Shown: positions 34,857-44,775, counted from the first letter of the stretch. The stretch is 64,000 bases of DNA from Kordia sp. (GCF_022447245.1 NZ_JAKVBC010000017.1:32963-96962), one strand, 5' to 3'. The notes: generated by a model not told the origin, from the letters alone. Numbers and translations: made by a program.

Positions 34857-36110
34857 ATGAAAAAACTAGGAAGACTAGCCTTGCTAGCAATTGTAAGTTT
34901 TACACTATTTAATTGTGCTAGTGATGATGAAGGAACAACAACTCCAACTCCATCTACTTTGGTTACAAAACGACAAGTGATTGATCAGTATGCAAATGTT
35001 GTGTTACAAAATTACACTAAAGCATTACAAGATGCCCAAGCGATGAAAACAGCTATTACAACATTCACTACCACACCAACAGAAGCCAATTTTACAGCAG
35101 CAAAGAATGCATGGCTTTTTGCAAGAGACTCTTATGGTACAACAGAAGCATTTAGAGAGTGTAATGGTCCTGTAGATACAGATCAGTCTTCGTCTACTCC
35201 TTGGGGAATTGGAAATGAAGGTCAAATGAATGCTTGGCCAATTGACGAAAGTTATATTGATTATGTGTCAGCTGGAACTGAGCCATATGCGGGAACTTAT
35301 GGAGCAGGAAGTATTATCAACGATACAAGCATTACAATAAGTATTGCAACGTTGACGGATCCAAATAATTTTGGAGGAAACGAATCTCAAAATGATAAAT
35401 CAATTAGTACTGGATGGCATGCTATTGAGTTTTTATTATGGGGACAAGATAATACGAGTCCATCAGCTAATTTACCAGGACAACGTTCATTTACAGATTA
35501 TACAACTGCAGCAAATGCTGATAGAAGAAGACAATATTTAGATGTTGTTACTCAGTTGTTAATTAATGATTTACAAGAGTTAGTGAATACTTGGAGTACA
35601 GGCGGAACATATGCAACTGTATTTGCAGGTTTAGACGAAGATGTGGCTTTACGTCAATTGATCAATGGAGCATTTTTTATTGCCGGAGATGAATTAAGTT
35701 CTGAGCGTATTATTGCACCAGTTGATTCTATTGATGGTATTGATGGTTCTGGACAAGAAGATGAGCATTCTTGTTTTTCAGACAATACAGATAAAGATAT
35801 TGTAGCTAACACACAAGGTGTTTACAATGTTGTATTTGGTCGATATGGTTCAAGTACAGGACCTTCTTTCTATGATTTAGTGAAACAAGTTGACGAGGCG
35901 CAAGCTCAAAAACTTTTAGAAGCTGCAAATGAAGCATTAGCAAAAGTAAATGCAATTGATAATAATGCACAGCCATTTGATTACTTAATTACACAAGAAA
36001 CTTCAATGGATTCAACATTAGGTATTGTAATGCAAAGTGTAAAAGCATTACAAGACTGGGCGGATGAAATTAGTGCTTCTGCAACGGTAATTGGAATCAA
36101 CTTGCAATAA
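34857..36110 (+). CDS. Imelysin-family (IrpA-type) lipoprotein
   Basis: The 417-residue protein is a lipoprotein (LFNCASDD) with a low-complexity Thr/Pro linker and then an imelysin peptidase-like domain. GWHAIEFLLWGQD is the family's GxHxxE signature. Further conserved parts are NAWLFARDSYGTTEAFR near the N-terminus and WADEISAS at the end. Imelysin proteins are iron-regulated surface or periplasmic factors whose chemistry is unsettled; they are not proven peptidases. It leads an operon with a di-heme oxidoreductase and a second imelysin, a set widespread in bacteria and probably iron- or metal-related. Confidence 0.88.
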   Translation: MKKLGRLALLAIVSFTLFNCASDDEGTTTPTPSTLVTKRQVIDQYANVVLQNYTKALQDAQAMKTAITTFTTTPTEANFTAAKNAWLFARDSYGTTEAFRECNGPVDTDQSSSTPWGIGNEGQMNAWPIDESYIDYVSAGTEPYAGTYGAGSIINDTSITISIATLTDPNNFGGNESQNDKSISTGWHAIEFLLWGQDNTSPSANLPGQRSFTDYTTAANADRRRQYLDVVTQLLINDLQELVNTWSTGGTYATVFAGLDEDVALRQLINGAFFIAGDELSSERIIAPVDSIDGIDGSGQEDEHSCFSDNTDKDIVANTQGVYNVVFGRYGSSTGPSFYDLVKQVDEAQAQKLLEAANEALAKVNAIDNNAQPFDYLITQETSMDSTLGIVMQSVKALQDWADEISASATVIGINLQ

Positions 36111-36192
36111 ATTATGTAGTTTATAAACTAATATAAATGTATTTGACAAATCTTAAGTGTTTTTGCACTTAAGATTTGTTATTATTTTACGT

Positions 36193-37596
36193 ATGATCGA
36201 ACAAAAAGTAATAATACTATTTTTAGGAATCCTTTTTTTAGTTACAGGTTGCTCGAAAGATGAAGGAACTTATCAAGCTATTCCAATGTATGAAGAGGGA
36301 GAAGAATTTTCGTCTGGAAATTTAGGAGTCTTTTCCACAAGTAGCAATGCTTTTGGGTTTGAAATTCCAGGCTTGACTTTTCAGGAACAATCACAATTTG
36401 CAACAGGAAATTCTTTATTTAATCAATCATGGGTTTCCGCACCAGCATCTACAACAGCAAGAGATGGGCTAGGACCAACATTTAATGCGAGAGCTTGTGC
36501 AAGCTGTCATTTTAAGGATGGTAGAGGCCGTCCTTTGGTAACAGGACAAAATTCTGGAGGTTTTTTAATGCGTGTTAGTTTGCCTAATGCCTCTGAAATA
36601 GAAGCGCCCATTGCGGTTCCGGGTTATGGTACTCAAATTCAAGATAGGAGTAATCAGACAATTCCTTTTGAAGCTAAAGTAGAAGTAAGTTATCAAACCA
36701 TTTTGGGCACGTATGCTGATGGAACTATGTATGAACTGCGCAAACCTAGGTATACTATTACCAACGAACAATTTGGATCGCTCTCTAATGTGCAAACTTC
36801 TCCGAGAATTGGACAGCAAACAATTGGTTTAGGATTGATTAGTGCTTTACCAAATAGTGAAATTTTAAAGTTTGAAGATGAATTTGATTCCAACAATGAC
36901 GGGATTTCGGGTAGAGCAAATTATGTATTAAACGAAGAAACGCAACAGTTAGAAGTTGGTCGTTATGGTTGGAAAGCAAATGCTCCAACATTGAAACAGC
37001 AAATTGAATTAGCATTTCATGGTGATATGGGATTAACTACTTCAATGTTTCCAGAAAATGATTGTCCTTCACCACAATTGGACTGTCAAAATGCGCCTAA
37101 TGGAGGTGAGCCAGAAGTGACCGATACGCAGTTGTCAAGAGTCTTGTTTTATCAAAGCACATTAGCAGTACCGAATCGAAGAAATGTACAAGAGGAATCA
37201 GTTTTACGAGGAAAACAACTGTTTAACACTATGAATTGTATTAGTTGTCATGCCATTAATCAAGTTACCGGAAGTTCAGAGATTTTACCAGCTTTAGAAA
37301 ATGTTACGATCAGACCATATTCAGATTTTCTGTTGCATGATATGGGAGAGGATTTAGCAGATAACAGACCGGATTTTAAAGCAAATGGACGCGAATGGAG
37401 AACACAGCCTCTGTGGGGATTAGGTCTAATTTCTACCGTAAACAATCATACCTTTTTATTACATGATGGTAGAGCTCGAAATATTGAAGAAGCTATTTTA
37501 TGGCATGGAGGAGAAGCAGAAAATAGCAAAGATCAATTCATAAATCTTTCCGCGGAAGAACGTCAACAAGTATTAGACTTTTTAAATTCATTATGA
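36193..37596 (+). CDS. Di-heme c-type cytochrome / thiol oxidoreductase lipoprotein
   Basis: The 467-residue lipoprotein (LVTGCSKD) has two heme-c motifs, ACASCHFKDG near residue 100 and NCISCHAIN near residue 350. It belongs to the di-heme oxidoreductase group related to MauG and cytochrome c peroxidase (COG3488). The C-terminal part has LWGLGLISTVNNHTFLLHDGRARNIEEAILWHGGEA, typical of this family. ATG 36193 is preferred to the upstream in-frame start at 36157 because it gives a proper lipoprotein signal. The stop overlaps the next imelysin start (ATGA), so translation is coupled. It may oxidise or reduce metal or protein for the two imelysins. Confidence 0.88.
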   Translation: MIEQKVIILFLGILFLVTGCSKDEGTYQAIPMYEEGEEFSSGNLGVFSTSSNAFGFEIPGLTFQEQSQFATGNSLFNQSWVSAPASTTARDGLGPTFNARACASCHFKDGRGRPLVTGQNSGGFLMRVSLPNASEIEAPIAVPGYGTQIQDRSNQTIPFEAKVEVSYQTILGTYADGTMYELRKPRYTITNEQFGSLSNVQTSPRIGQQTIGLGLISALPNSEILKFEDEFDSNNDGISGRANYVLNEETQQLEVGRYGWKANAPTLKQQIELAFHGDMGLTTSMFPENDCPSPQLDCQNAPNGGEPEVTDTQLSRVLFYQSTLAVPNRRNVQEESVLRGKQLFNTMNCISCHAINQVTGSSEILPALENVTIRPYSDFLLHDMGEDLADNRPDFKANGREWRTQPLWGLGLISTVNNHTFLLHDGRARNIEEAILWHGGEAENSKDQFINLSAEERQQVLDFLNSL

Positions 37597-38693
37597 TGAA
37601 AAATATGTATAGAATAGGATTGGCATGTATGAGTATCTTTCTTGTAGCATGTTCAAGTAATGATAACAATGGAACAACTGAACCAACAACAAATGAGTTT
37701 CAAGTTCAAAGCTTAGTAAGCGATGTCACAAATCAACATATTATTACGAATGTGACTTCATTTTTAAATCAGGCAACTACGTTTGAAACGCAAGTAAATA
37801 ATTACCTTATAGATCTTAACGAAGCTGCGCTTGAAAGCGCTAGAACACAATGGAGGCAAACTGCAATTTCGTACGGAAAAGTATATACTTTTAATATCGG
37901 TTTGATACGTGATCAGTTTACACATCAGGCATTGTATAATTGGCCAACGATTACCAATGCAGTTGAAAATTTTATTTCGGATCCTTCAGAAATTACAGAA
38001 GTATATGTCCAAAATTTGAGTCCGCAAGCTAAAACATTATCTACATTAGAATATTTACTCTTTAAAACAGATATAGCTGCAACAAATACAGAATTTGTAA
38101 ATTCTGAAAATAGAAGAAACTACCTAAAATATGTAGTAAAAGAGTTAAAAACTCGTGCGGCTAAATTGGTAAATACTTGGAGTGAATCAGGGGATAATTA
38201 TAAGACTACCTTTATAGAGAATACTTCAACAGGAATTGATGCTTCATTTAGCTTGTTGTATAATGGTATTTATAATCTTATTGATACTGGAAAAGTTACT
38301 AAAATTGGAAAACCTGCAGGTTTAGAAAACTCACAAAACACCAATCCAGAAGCAACACAGGCACATTTTAGTAATACTTCCTTAGCAATTTTAAAAGAAA
38401 ATATAGAAAGTGTAGAAGATGTTTATTTTAATACACAAGGTTTAGGGATTTCGGACTATGTAGCGCATGTGACAGATAATGAAGTATTGAATACAGCAAT
38501 ACGTACAAAAATTAACGAAGTATATGCTGCCATAGATGCAATTCCAGTACCATTATTTGATGCTATTACTTCCAATTCGACAACAGTAGGAACCTTGCAT
38601 GAAAAATTAAATGAATTAGGTGTCTTGTTTAGTGTAGATGTTCGAAGTATTCTTTCGATTACAATTACGTCTACCGACAATGATGGTGATTAA
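37593..38693 (+). CDS. Second imelysin-family lipoprotein
   Basis: The 366-residue lipoprotein (FLVACSSN) has a Thr-rich linker and a shorter imelysin domain: SARTQWRQTAISYGKV, LSTLEYLLFKTD (the HxxE-region equivalent, here without the His), and LVNTWSESGDNYK. The GxHAIE motif present in the first copy is replaced by STLEYLLF, so it lacks one expected conserved residue and is the divergent partner. The start ATG overlaps the stop of the di-heme gene by four bases. Followed by a palindrome and a strong terminator. Confidence 0.82.
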   Translation: MMKNMYRIGLACMSIFLVACSSNDNNGTTEPTTNEFQVQSLVSDVTNQHIITNVTSFLNQATTFETQVNNYLIDLNEAALESARTQWRQTAISYGKVYTFNIGLIRDQFTHQALYNWPTITNAVENFISDPSEITEVYVQNLSPQAKTLSTLEYLLFKTDIAATNTEFVNSENRRNYLKYVVKELKTRAAKLVNTWSESGDNYKTTFIENTSTGIDASFSLLYNGIYNLIDTGKVTKIGKPAGLENSQNTNPEATQAHFSNTSLAILKENIESVEDVYFNTQGLGISDYVAHVTDNEVLNTAIRTKINEVYAAIDAIPVPLFDAITSNSTTVGTLHEKLNELGVLFSVDVRSILSITITSTDNDGD

Positions 38694-38713
38694 CTGAAAA
38701 TCGATATTTTCAG
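38694..38713. repeat. 20-base palindrome after the imelysin operon
   Basis: CTGAAAAT-CGAT-ATTTTCAG is perfect apart from the centre and begins at the last stop codon. It may fold as a 3' hairpin preceding the true terminator at 38735. Confidence 0.45.
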
Positions 38714-38734
38714 TAGTTTAATTGTTAAAAAGTA

Positions 38735-38773
38735 AAAGACCTGCTTTATTTTGTATTGCAGGTCTTTTTTTTT
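38735..38773 (+). terminator. Rho-independent terminator of the imelysin operon
   Basis: AAAGACCTGC and GCAGGTCTTT form a 10-bp stem with a 14-base loop, followed by a run of nine T. It closes the plus-strand operon and also protects the convergent gene. Confidence 0.8.
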
Positions 38774-38805
38774 GTTTCGTTACATAAATAAACATCTTTT
38801 GAATA

Positions 38806-39471
38806 TCAATGTAAATATACTTTGTACTTTAACAATCCTTTATTTAGCATTTCAATAGCTCCCATGCTTGTGATGGTAGCACCAGAAATAGCATCAATTT
38901 TTGAATCTCCTTTAATTAATCTTTCATAATTTTTATAGAGTGAATAGCTAGCCTGATTTAAATTGAGTATGCTCCCAATAAATTGAGATTTAAACTCAGG
39001 TTCACTAATATTTGCTCCAAAACCAGGAGTTTCTCCTTTGTGATCAAATTCTATTTGCAGAACTTTAAATGTTTTTTTATATACTACAACTTTTGCCCAA
39101 ATTTTATCCCAAAGTCCTTTTCCAAAAACTGGTAAAATGACTTTAGAACTATTTTTAATTTCAAATATTGGATAAACTAAAGGACTATTATTCTTAGTGT
39201 TTGAGTAATATAGTTTGATAGCTTTTTCCATACTAACAGGTTTAACAGTACCTTTTGTATCTATGATTTTAAAACTTAGTATTGAATTCAAGTCTTTAGA
39301 ATCATTGAAAGTAGAATCTGCTATTTTTCCGAGCTCCAAAATTATAAACTGCATCCAATATGGAGTTTGTTCATTTGTGACTTCTATATCTTTTACAACA
39401 GCAGATGGTTTCTGATGACAGCAAATAAGGAAACTTCCAAAAAGTATGATGAGAAAAATTCGTTTTAGCAA
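38806..39471 (-). CDS. FMN-binding (NqrC/RnfG-type) lipoprotein
   Basis: The 221-residue protein has a lipoprotein-like start (FLICCHQK) and then the NqrC-type FMN-binding domain. GKGLWDKIWAKVVV, LQIEFDHKGETPGFGANI and F-x-x-QFIG lead to DAISGATITSMGAIE, where the Thr of SGATITS is the expected site of covalent FMN attachment. In NqrC and RnfG this domain is periplasmic and passes electrons through a sodium-pumping complex, but no other nqr or rnf gene is near. It probably acts as a stand-alone flavin carrier. It ends in a few bases from purL on the same strand. Confidence 0.82.
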   Translation of the reverse strand: MLKRIFLIILFGSFLICCHQKPSAVVKDIEVTNEQTPYWMQFIILELGKIADSTFNDSKDLNSILSFKIIDTKGTVKPVSMEKAIKLYYSNTKNNSPLVYPIFEIKNSSKVILPVFGKGLWDKIWAKVVVYKKTFKVLQIEFDHKGETPGFGANISEPEFKSQFIGSILNLNQASYSLYKNYERLIKGDSKIDAISGATITSMGAIEMLNKGLLKYKVYLH

Positions 39472-39477
39472 AATATG

Positions 39478-42400
39478 TTATTTATTCTTAGCTTCAATCC
39501 ATAATCTTGCATTCACGAAAGCTTCTAACCAGGGAGAAACTTCATCTTTACGACCTTCTGGATAGTTTGCCCAGTTCCATTGGAAGGTAGAACGCTCAAT
39601 ATGAGGCATAGTAACTAAGTGTCTTCCTGTTTTATCACACATCATAGCAGTGTTAAAGTCAGAACCATTTGGATTTGAAGGATAGCCTTCATACCCATAT
39701 TTTGCAACAATTTCATACTTACTCTCTTCATATGGAAGTTTAAATTTCCCTTCTCCATGCGAAATCCAAACCCCTAAAGTTGTGCCTGCTAAGGTAGAAA
39801 GCATAACAGAGTTGTTCTCTTGAATTTTTACAGAAGTAAAAGCACTTTCGTGTTTTTGAGAATCGTTATAGGTCATTTTTCCATGTTCGTCATGATCTGG
39901 ATTGATAACTTCCAATTCCATAAATAATTGACAACCATTACAGATTCCTACAGAAAGTGTATCTTCTCGTTTAAAGAATTTTTTCAATGCCGTATTAGCT
40001 TTTTCATTGTATAAAAATGCACCAGCCCAACCTTTAGCAGAACCTAAAACATCTGAATTCGAAAATCCTCCAACTGCACCAATAAACTGAATATCTTCTA
40101 AAGTTTCACGACCCGAAATTAAATCTGTCATGTGTACATCTTTTACATCAAATCCAGCTAAATACATAGCATTTGCCATTTCACGCTCACTATTACTTCC
40201 TTTTTCACGAATAATCGCTGCTTTTGGTCGTTTAACATCACTTCGAGCGGAGTCAAGAAGTCCTGTGAAATGTTTAGGGAATGTATAAGTTAATGGTTGA
40301 TTCGCGTAGTTTTCATATCTCGCTTTTGCCAAACCATTTGCCGTTTGCTTTTGATCGAGTAGGAAAGAGGTTTTGTACCAAGTATCTCTGTATTCTGAGA
40401 TACTCAAGCTAAATTTATCCTCTTGATTTTTTATGTTTAAACGATCACTTTCTGTAACAGTTCCTAAGTTATAGAAAGTAATTCCTGCCTTGTTCAATAT
40501 ATTTTCAACAGAATCATCACTCGCTTGGAAAACAATTCCGTTATTCTCAGAGAATAATAATTTGATTGAATCAGCTTCGTTTAGTGCATCAAAGTTCAAA
40601 TTTGCTCCTACATTATTGTCAGCGAAGCAAAGTTCGAGCAATGTTGTTATTAATCCGCCAGAAGCGACATCGTGTCCAGCTACAATTTTATCTTGCTTGA
40701 TCAATTTTTGTATGACATTAAATGTATTTTGGAATTGAGCAGCATCTACAATAGTTGGCGTTTCGTTTCCTATTTTATGTAGTACTTGAGCGAAAGAACT
40801 TCCTCCAAGTTTGAATGTATCTTGTGATAAATTGATATAGTAAATGTTTCCAGCATTAATACTAAATACAGGCTCTACTACTTTTGAAATGTCGTTACAA
40901 TTTGCTGCTGCTGAAATCACAACTGTTCCTGGAGAAATTACTTCTTCATTTGGGTATTTTTGTTTCATTGATAAGGAATCTTTTCCCGTTGGAACATTGA
41001 TTCCTAAATCGATTGCAAACTCTGAAATTGCAGAAACGGCTTCATATAAACGAGCGTCTTCACCTTCGTTTTTACATGGCCACATCCAGTTTGCCGATAA
41101 GGAAACACTTTGCAACCCATCTTTTAACGGTGCCCAAATAATATTACTCAAGGCTTCTGCAATAGCATTTCTACTTCCTGCAGCAGGACTAATTAATCCA
41201 GAAATTGGTGCATGCCCAACAGAAGTAGCAATTCCCTCTTTCCCAGCATAATCTAGCGCCATTACACCAACATTATTTAAAGGTAATTGTAATGGTCCAG
41301 CACACTGTTGTTTGGCAACTTTTCCACCAACACAACGGTCTACTTTATTCGTTAACCAATCTTTACAAGCAACTGCTTCTAGTTGTAATACTTGCGAAAG
41401 ATAGGTTTCAAATTCACTTTTTGTGTAGTTTAAATCAGCATATTCACGTTTTACTGTGTTATCTGTCATGATGGTCTTAGGCGAACTTCCAAACATATCG
41501 CTCAAGGCTAAATCCATAGGTTTATCACCTTTAGTAGCAGATTCAAACGTAAAACGATCGTCTCCAGTAACATTTCCAACCGTGTACATTGGCGAACGTT
41601 CTCGTTCTGCAATTTTATTCAGTGTTTCTATATGCTCGTCCGCAATTACCAATCCCATACGTTCTTGCGATTCGTTTCCAATAATTTCTTTGGCAGATAA
41701 GGTTGGATCGCCCACAGGCAATTTATCTAAATCAATTTTTCCACCAGTTTCTTCTACCAATTCCGAAAGACAATTTAAATGTCCACCAGCACCGTGATCG
41801 TGAATAGAAACAATATGATTCTGATCACTTTCTACCATACCACGAATAGCATTTGCGGCACGTTTTTGCATTTCAGGGTTGGAACGTTGCACGGCATTCA
41901 ATTCAATTCCAGTAGAAAATTCACCAGTATCTGCTGATGAAACGGCAGCTCCACCCATTCCGATACGGTAATTTTCGCCTCCTAAAATCACTACTTTATC
42001 TCCAGTTTTTGGTGTATGTTTGATGGCCTGATCTGCTTTTCCATAACCAATTCCTCCAGCTTGCATAATTACTTTATCGTAACCTAATTTTCTAGAAGTT
42101 ACGTTTAAATTGTCTGACTGTTCATCGTGTTCAAATGTTAACACAGAACCACAAATAAGTGGTTGTCCAAATTTATTTCCAAAGTCAGAAGCTCCATTAG
42201 AGGCTTTGATTAAGATATCAATGGGTGTTTGGTATAGCCAATCGCGCGCAGGCATTGCTTTTTCCCAAGGCTTGCTGTCAGCGGAGTCGAAAGACTTGTC
42301 TTCTTCTAAACGAGAATAAGAAGTCATATACACAGCTGTTCCTGCTAATGGTAATGAACCAATTCCTCCAGCCAATCTATCTCTGATTTCTCCACCAGAA

Positions 42401-43191
42401 CCTGTGGCAGCTCCGTTAAAAGGTTCTACCGTTGTTGGGAAATTATGTGTTTCTGCTTTTAGTGAGATCACAGAATCAAATTCTAGTATTTGGTAAAAGT
42501 CAGGTTTATCAGCCGTTTTTGGGGCAAACTGCTCTACTTTAGGGCCTTTGATAAAGGCTACATTGTCTTTATATGCGGAAACAATATCGTTTGGATGTTG
42601 TTTCGAAGTTTCTTTGATGAGTTTAAAAAGTGAAGTTGGTTTTTCTTCCCCATCAATAACAAATGTTCCGTTGAAAATTTTGTGACGGCAATGTTCTGAG
42701 TTTACTTGCGAAAATCCAAACACTTCTGAATCGGTTAGTTTTCTTCCGAGTTTCTCTGAAAGAGTATTTAAATATTCAATTTCTTCAACGCTTAAGGCCA
42801 AACCTTCTTGTTCGTTATAGGCAGCAATATCATCAATATCTAAAATTGCTTCAGGCTCAATATCGATCGTAAAAGTGTCTTGGTGTAAACCGTTGAACTT
42901 TTGAGAAATCATAGGATCAAAATCTGAAAAATCTTCTGCGACAGCTTTAAATTCTTCTATTCGAATGATGCCTTCAACGCCCATATTTTGCGTGATTTCT
43001 ACAGCGTTTGTACTCCAAGGAGTAATCATGGCGGCTCTAGGACCAACAAAAAAAGCATCCAATGATGCTTGTTCGATTTTTGATACGTTGCCAAAAAGCC
43101 AGTTTAACTTTTCAACGTTTTCTGTTGATAATTCTTTTACTGTTTGAACAGCAAATACCTTGCTGTGTACGTTTCCAAAGAAATGAATCAT
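39478..43191 (-). CDS. purL: Phosphoribosylformylglycinamidine synthase (FGAM synthase), large single-chain form
   Basis: A 1237-residue enzyme of purine synthesis that makes FGAM from FGAR, Gln and ATP. The N-terminal PurS-like part and the FGAM-synthase halves are clear: KAETHNFPTTVEPFNGAATGSGGEIRD, HDHGAGGHLNCLSE, IVAGHDVASGGLITTLLELCF. The glutaminase domain at the C-terminus has the nucleophile in SVGICNGCQLFMEL, and HIERSTFQWNW. It is intact along its 3.7 kb. Two short stretches, at about 40239-40262 and 42271-42300, look like copies of a repeat (AGCGGAGTC core) taken up in frame, giving LLDSARSDVKR and SFDSADSK inserts. Confidence 0.95.
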   Translation of the reverse strand: MIHFFGNVHSKVFAVQTVKELSTENVEKLNWLFGNVSKIEQASLDAFFVGPRAAMITPWSTNAVEITQNMGVEGIIRIEEFKAVAEDFSDFDPMISQKFNGLHQDTFTIDIEPEAILDIDDIAAYNEQEGLALSVEEIEYLNTLSEKLGRKLTDSEVFGFSQVNSEHCRHKIFNGTFVIDGEEKPTSLFKLIKETSKQHPNDIVSAYKDNVAFIKGPKVEQFAPKTADKPDFYQILEFDSVISLKAETHNFPTTVEPFNGAATGSGGEIRDRLAGGIGSLPLAGTAVYMTSYSRLEEDKSFDSADSKPWEKAMPARDWLYQTPIDILIKASNGASDFGNKFGQPLICGSVLTFEHDEQSDNLNVTSRKLGYDKVIMQAGGIGYGKADQAIKHTPKTGDKVVILGGENYRIGMGGAAVSSADTGEFSTGIELNAVQRSNPEMQKRAANAIRGMVESDQNHIVSIHDHGAGGHLNCLSELVEETGGKIDLDKLPVGDPTLSAKEIIGNESQERMGLVIADEHIETLNKIAERERSPMYTVGNVTGDDRFTFESATKGDKPMDLALSDMFGSSPKTIMTDNTVKREYADLNYTKSEFETYLSQVLQLEAVACKDWLTNKVDRCVGGKVAKQQCAGPLQLPLNNVGVMALDYAGKEGIATSVGHAPISGLISPAAGSRNAIAEALSNIIWAPLKDGLQSVSLSANWMWPCKNEGEDARLYEAVSAISEFAIDLGINVPTGKDSLSMKQKYPNEEVISPGTVVISAAANCNDISKVVEPVFSINAGNIYYINLSQDTFKLGGSSFAQVLHKIGNETPTIVDAAQFQNTFNVIQKLIKQDKIVAGHDVASGGLITTLLELCFADNNVGANLNFDALNEADSIKLLFSENNGIVFQASDDSVENILNKAGITFYNLGTVTESDRLNIKNQEDKFSLSISEYRDTWYKTSFLLDQKQTANGLAKARYENYANQPLTYTFPKHFTGLLDSARSDVKRPKAAIIREKGSNSEREMANAMYLAGFDVKDVHMTDLISGRETLEDIQFIGAVGGFSNSDVLGSAKGWAGAFLYNEKANTALKKFFKREDTLSVGICNGCQLFMELEVINPDHDEHGKMTYNDSQKHESAFTSVKIQENNSVMLSTLAGTTLGVWISHGEGKFKLPYEESKYEIVAKYGYEGYPSNPNGSDFNTAMMCDKTGRHLVTMPHIERSTFQWNWANYPEGRKDEVSPWLEAFVNARLWIEAKNK

Positions 43192-43556
43192 TATGTAATT
43201 TTTGTGTGTTGTTTTTAAAACGCAAATTTAATGTATTTGTAGCTATTTTGACTTAAAAATGATATGATAATTTAAGAGTTATTCACGAGGTTTTGAACAA
43301 AGATGACAGATGGTTTATAATTATTGATTTTAGATCGTTTCGTTTAGGATTGTATTTCTTATCAAAGTCAATGAATATTGTATACTTGTATTTAAATAAA
43401 TACGACTACTAATCTTTTTTTTCTGTTGGTTTTGAAAATTTCTTTCCGAAAACTTACATACAATACTTTTTGTCGAAACATATTGTATGCCTCATTGTAG
43501 CAGGTATATAGTTGTTTAGGTTTTTATATCTTTCTAAGACTTGTATAACCAATTTT
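43192..43556. other. Intergenic region between purL and the bestrophin gene
   Basis: A 365-base AT-rich gap between divergent genes. It must hold both promoters, but I see no convincing TTG-N19-TAnnTTTG match, no hairpin, and no protein-like frame. Confidence 0.5.
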
Positions 43557-44660
43557 ATGTATGCAAGACGAATATTCCCTGTTAGAGGTGTTTTAAAATG
43601 GACACGTCGCCACATTTTCTTATTTCTTATTCTTGCCACAATTCCTGTTATCTTATTTGATATTTTGAGCATGAAATGGCTACGAGTTCCATGGTTGCCT
43701 TTAGGTGTTTTGGGTACGGCCGTAGCTTTTATTGTCAGTTTTAAAAACAATGCATCATATGATCGTCTATGGGAAGCTCGTAAAATTTGGGGAGGAATTG
43801 TAAATGCTTCCCGTTCATGGACCATTATGGTGAAAGACTACATTGCAGATGATTTTGCTTCAGAAAATGTGCCAGAAAGTGAACTGAAAACTATAAAAAG
43901 AGAGTTGGTGCATAGACATGTTGCGTGGTTGACGGCTTTGCGTTATCAATTAAGAAAAGATAAACCTTGGGAAATGCATTTAAAGAGCAAGCGCTCTAAT
44001 AAAGAGTTTCGCTCCAAACAATATTTGGTATGTGAAGATAAAGAACCTGTAGCTGAGGTTATTCAAGCTTATATTTCTAAAGAAGAATATGATGAAGTAT
44101 TTGCCAAAGGAAATCAAGCTTCCCAATTAATCGGAATTCAGTCTAAACGTTTAAAAGAATTAAAAACAAAAGGACTAATTGATGATTTTCGTCACATGGA
44201 AATGACCAATATGCTGGTGGAATTTTATACACTACAAGGAAAAAGTGAACGTATCAAAAACTTCCCGTATCCTAGACAGTTTGCCACGTTGAATTATATT
44301 TTTGTATGGGTTTTTATCATCTTACTTCCCTTTGGAATTATGGATGGCTTTGAAGATATTGGCGATCATATTTTAAAAGATTTATCAACGCATACCTCAC
44401 GTTCTTCCACAATTCATCAGATTCGAGAATTTATTGCCGATCATTTTGAGTGGTTTTCCATTCCGTTTAGCGCACTACTAGCTTGGGTTTTTCATACCAT
44501 GGAAGCTATTGGTGAAAATACAGAAAATCCTTTTGAAGGTGGTCCAAACGATGTTCCAATTACAGATATGAGTCGCGGAATTGAAATTGATATCCGACAA
44601 TTAATTGATGACACAGACATTCCAGCACCGTACACAGGGAAAAATGATATTGTGATATAA
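43557..44660 (+). CDS. Bestrophin-family anion channel protein
   Basis: The protein has the hydrophobic helices of the bestrophin/UPF0187 family: HIFLFLILATIPVILFDIL, WLPLGVLGTAVAFIVSFKNNASYDRLWEARKIWGGIVNASR (the signature stretch), LNYIFVWVFIILLPFGIMDGFEDIG, and IPFSALLAWVFHTMEAIGENTENPFEGGPNDVPIT, the acidic cluster that binds Ca in animal homologues. ATG 43557 is preferred to the upstream TTG 43512, which would add 15 unsupported residues. It probably forms a pentameric chloride or bicarbonate channel in the inner membrane. A carbonic anhydrase gene (now broken) lies just downstream. Confidence 0.88.
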   Translation: MYARRIFPVRGVLKWTRRHIFLFLILATIPVILFDILSMKWLRVPWLPLGVLGTAVAFIVSFKNNASYDRLWEARKIWGGIVNASRSWTIMVKDYIADDFASENVPESELKTIKRELVHRHVAWLTALRYQLRKDKPWEMHLKSKRSNKEFRSKQYLVCEDKEPVAEVIQAYISKEEYDEVFAKGNQASQLIGIQSKRLKELKTKGLIDDFRHMEMTNMLVEFYTLQGKSERIKNFPYPRQFATLNYIFVWVFIILLPFGIMDGFEDIGDHILKDLSTHTSRSSTIHQIREFIADHFEWFSIPFSALLAWVFHTMEAIGENTENPFEGGPNDVPITDMSRGIEIDIRQLIDDTDIPAPYTGKNDIVI

Positions 44661-44775
44661 TTTTTGCTGGTTGCTAATCTGTACACTTGTTCTTTATTTT
44701 TCTTTACTCGTTCTCTAAATATATACGTTGATGATTTTTTTTAATTACAGATAAAGTTTATTAAACTATAAGAAA

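Noticed and set aside
40844..41251. Antisense ORF within purL
   Set aside because: Fully covered by the conserved purL frame; no start context or domain.
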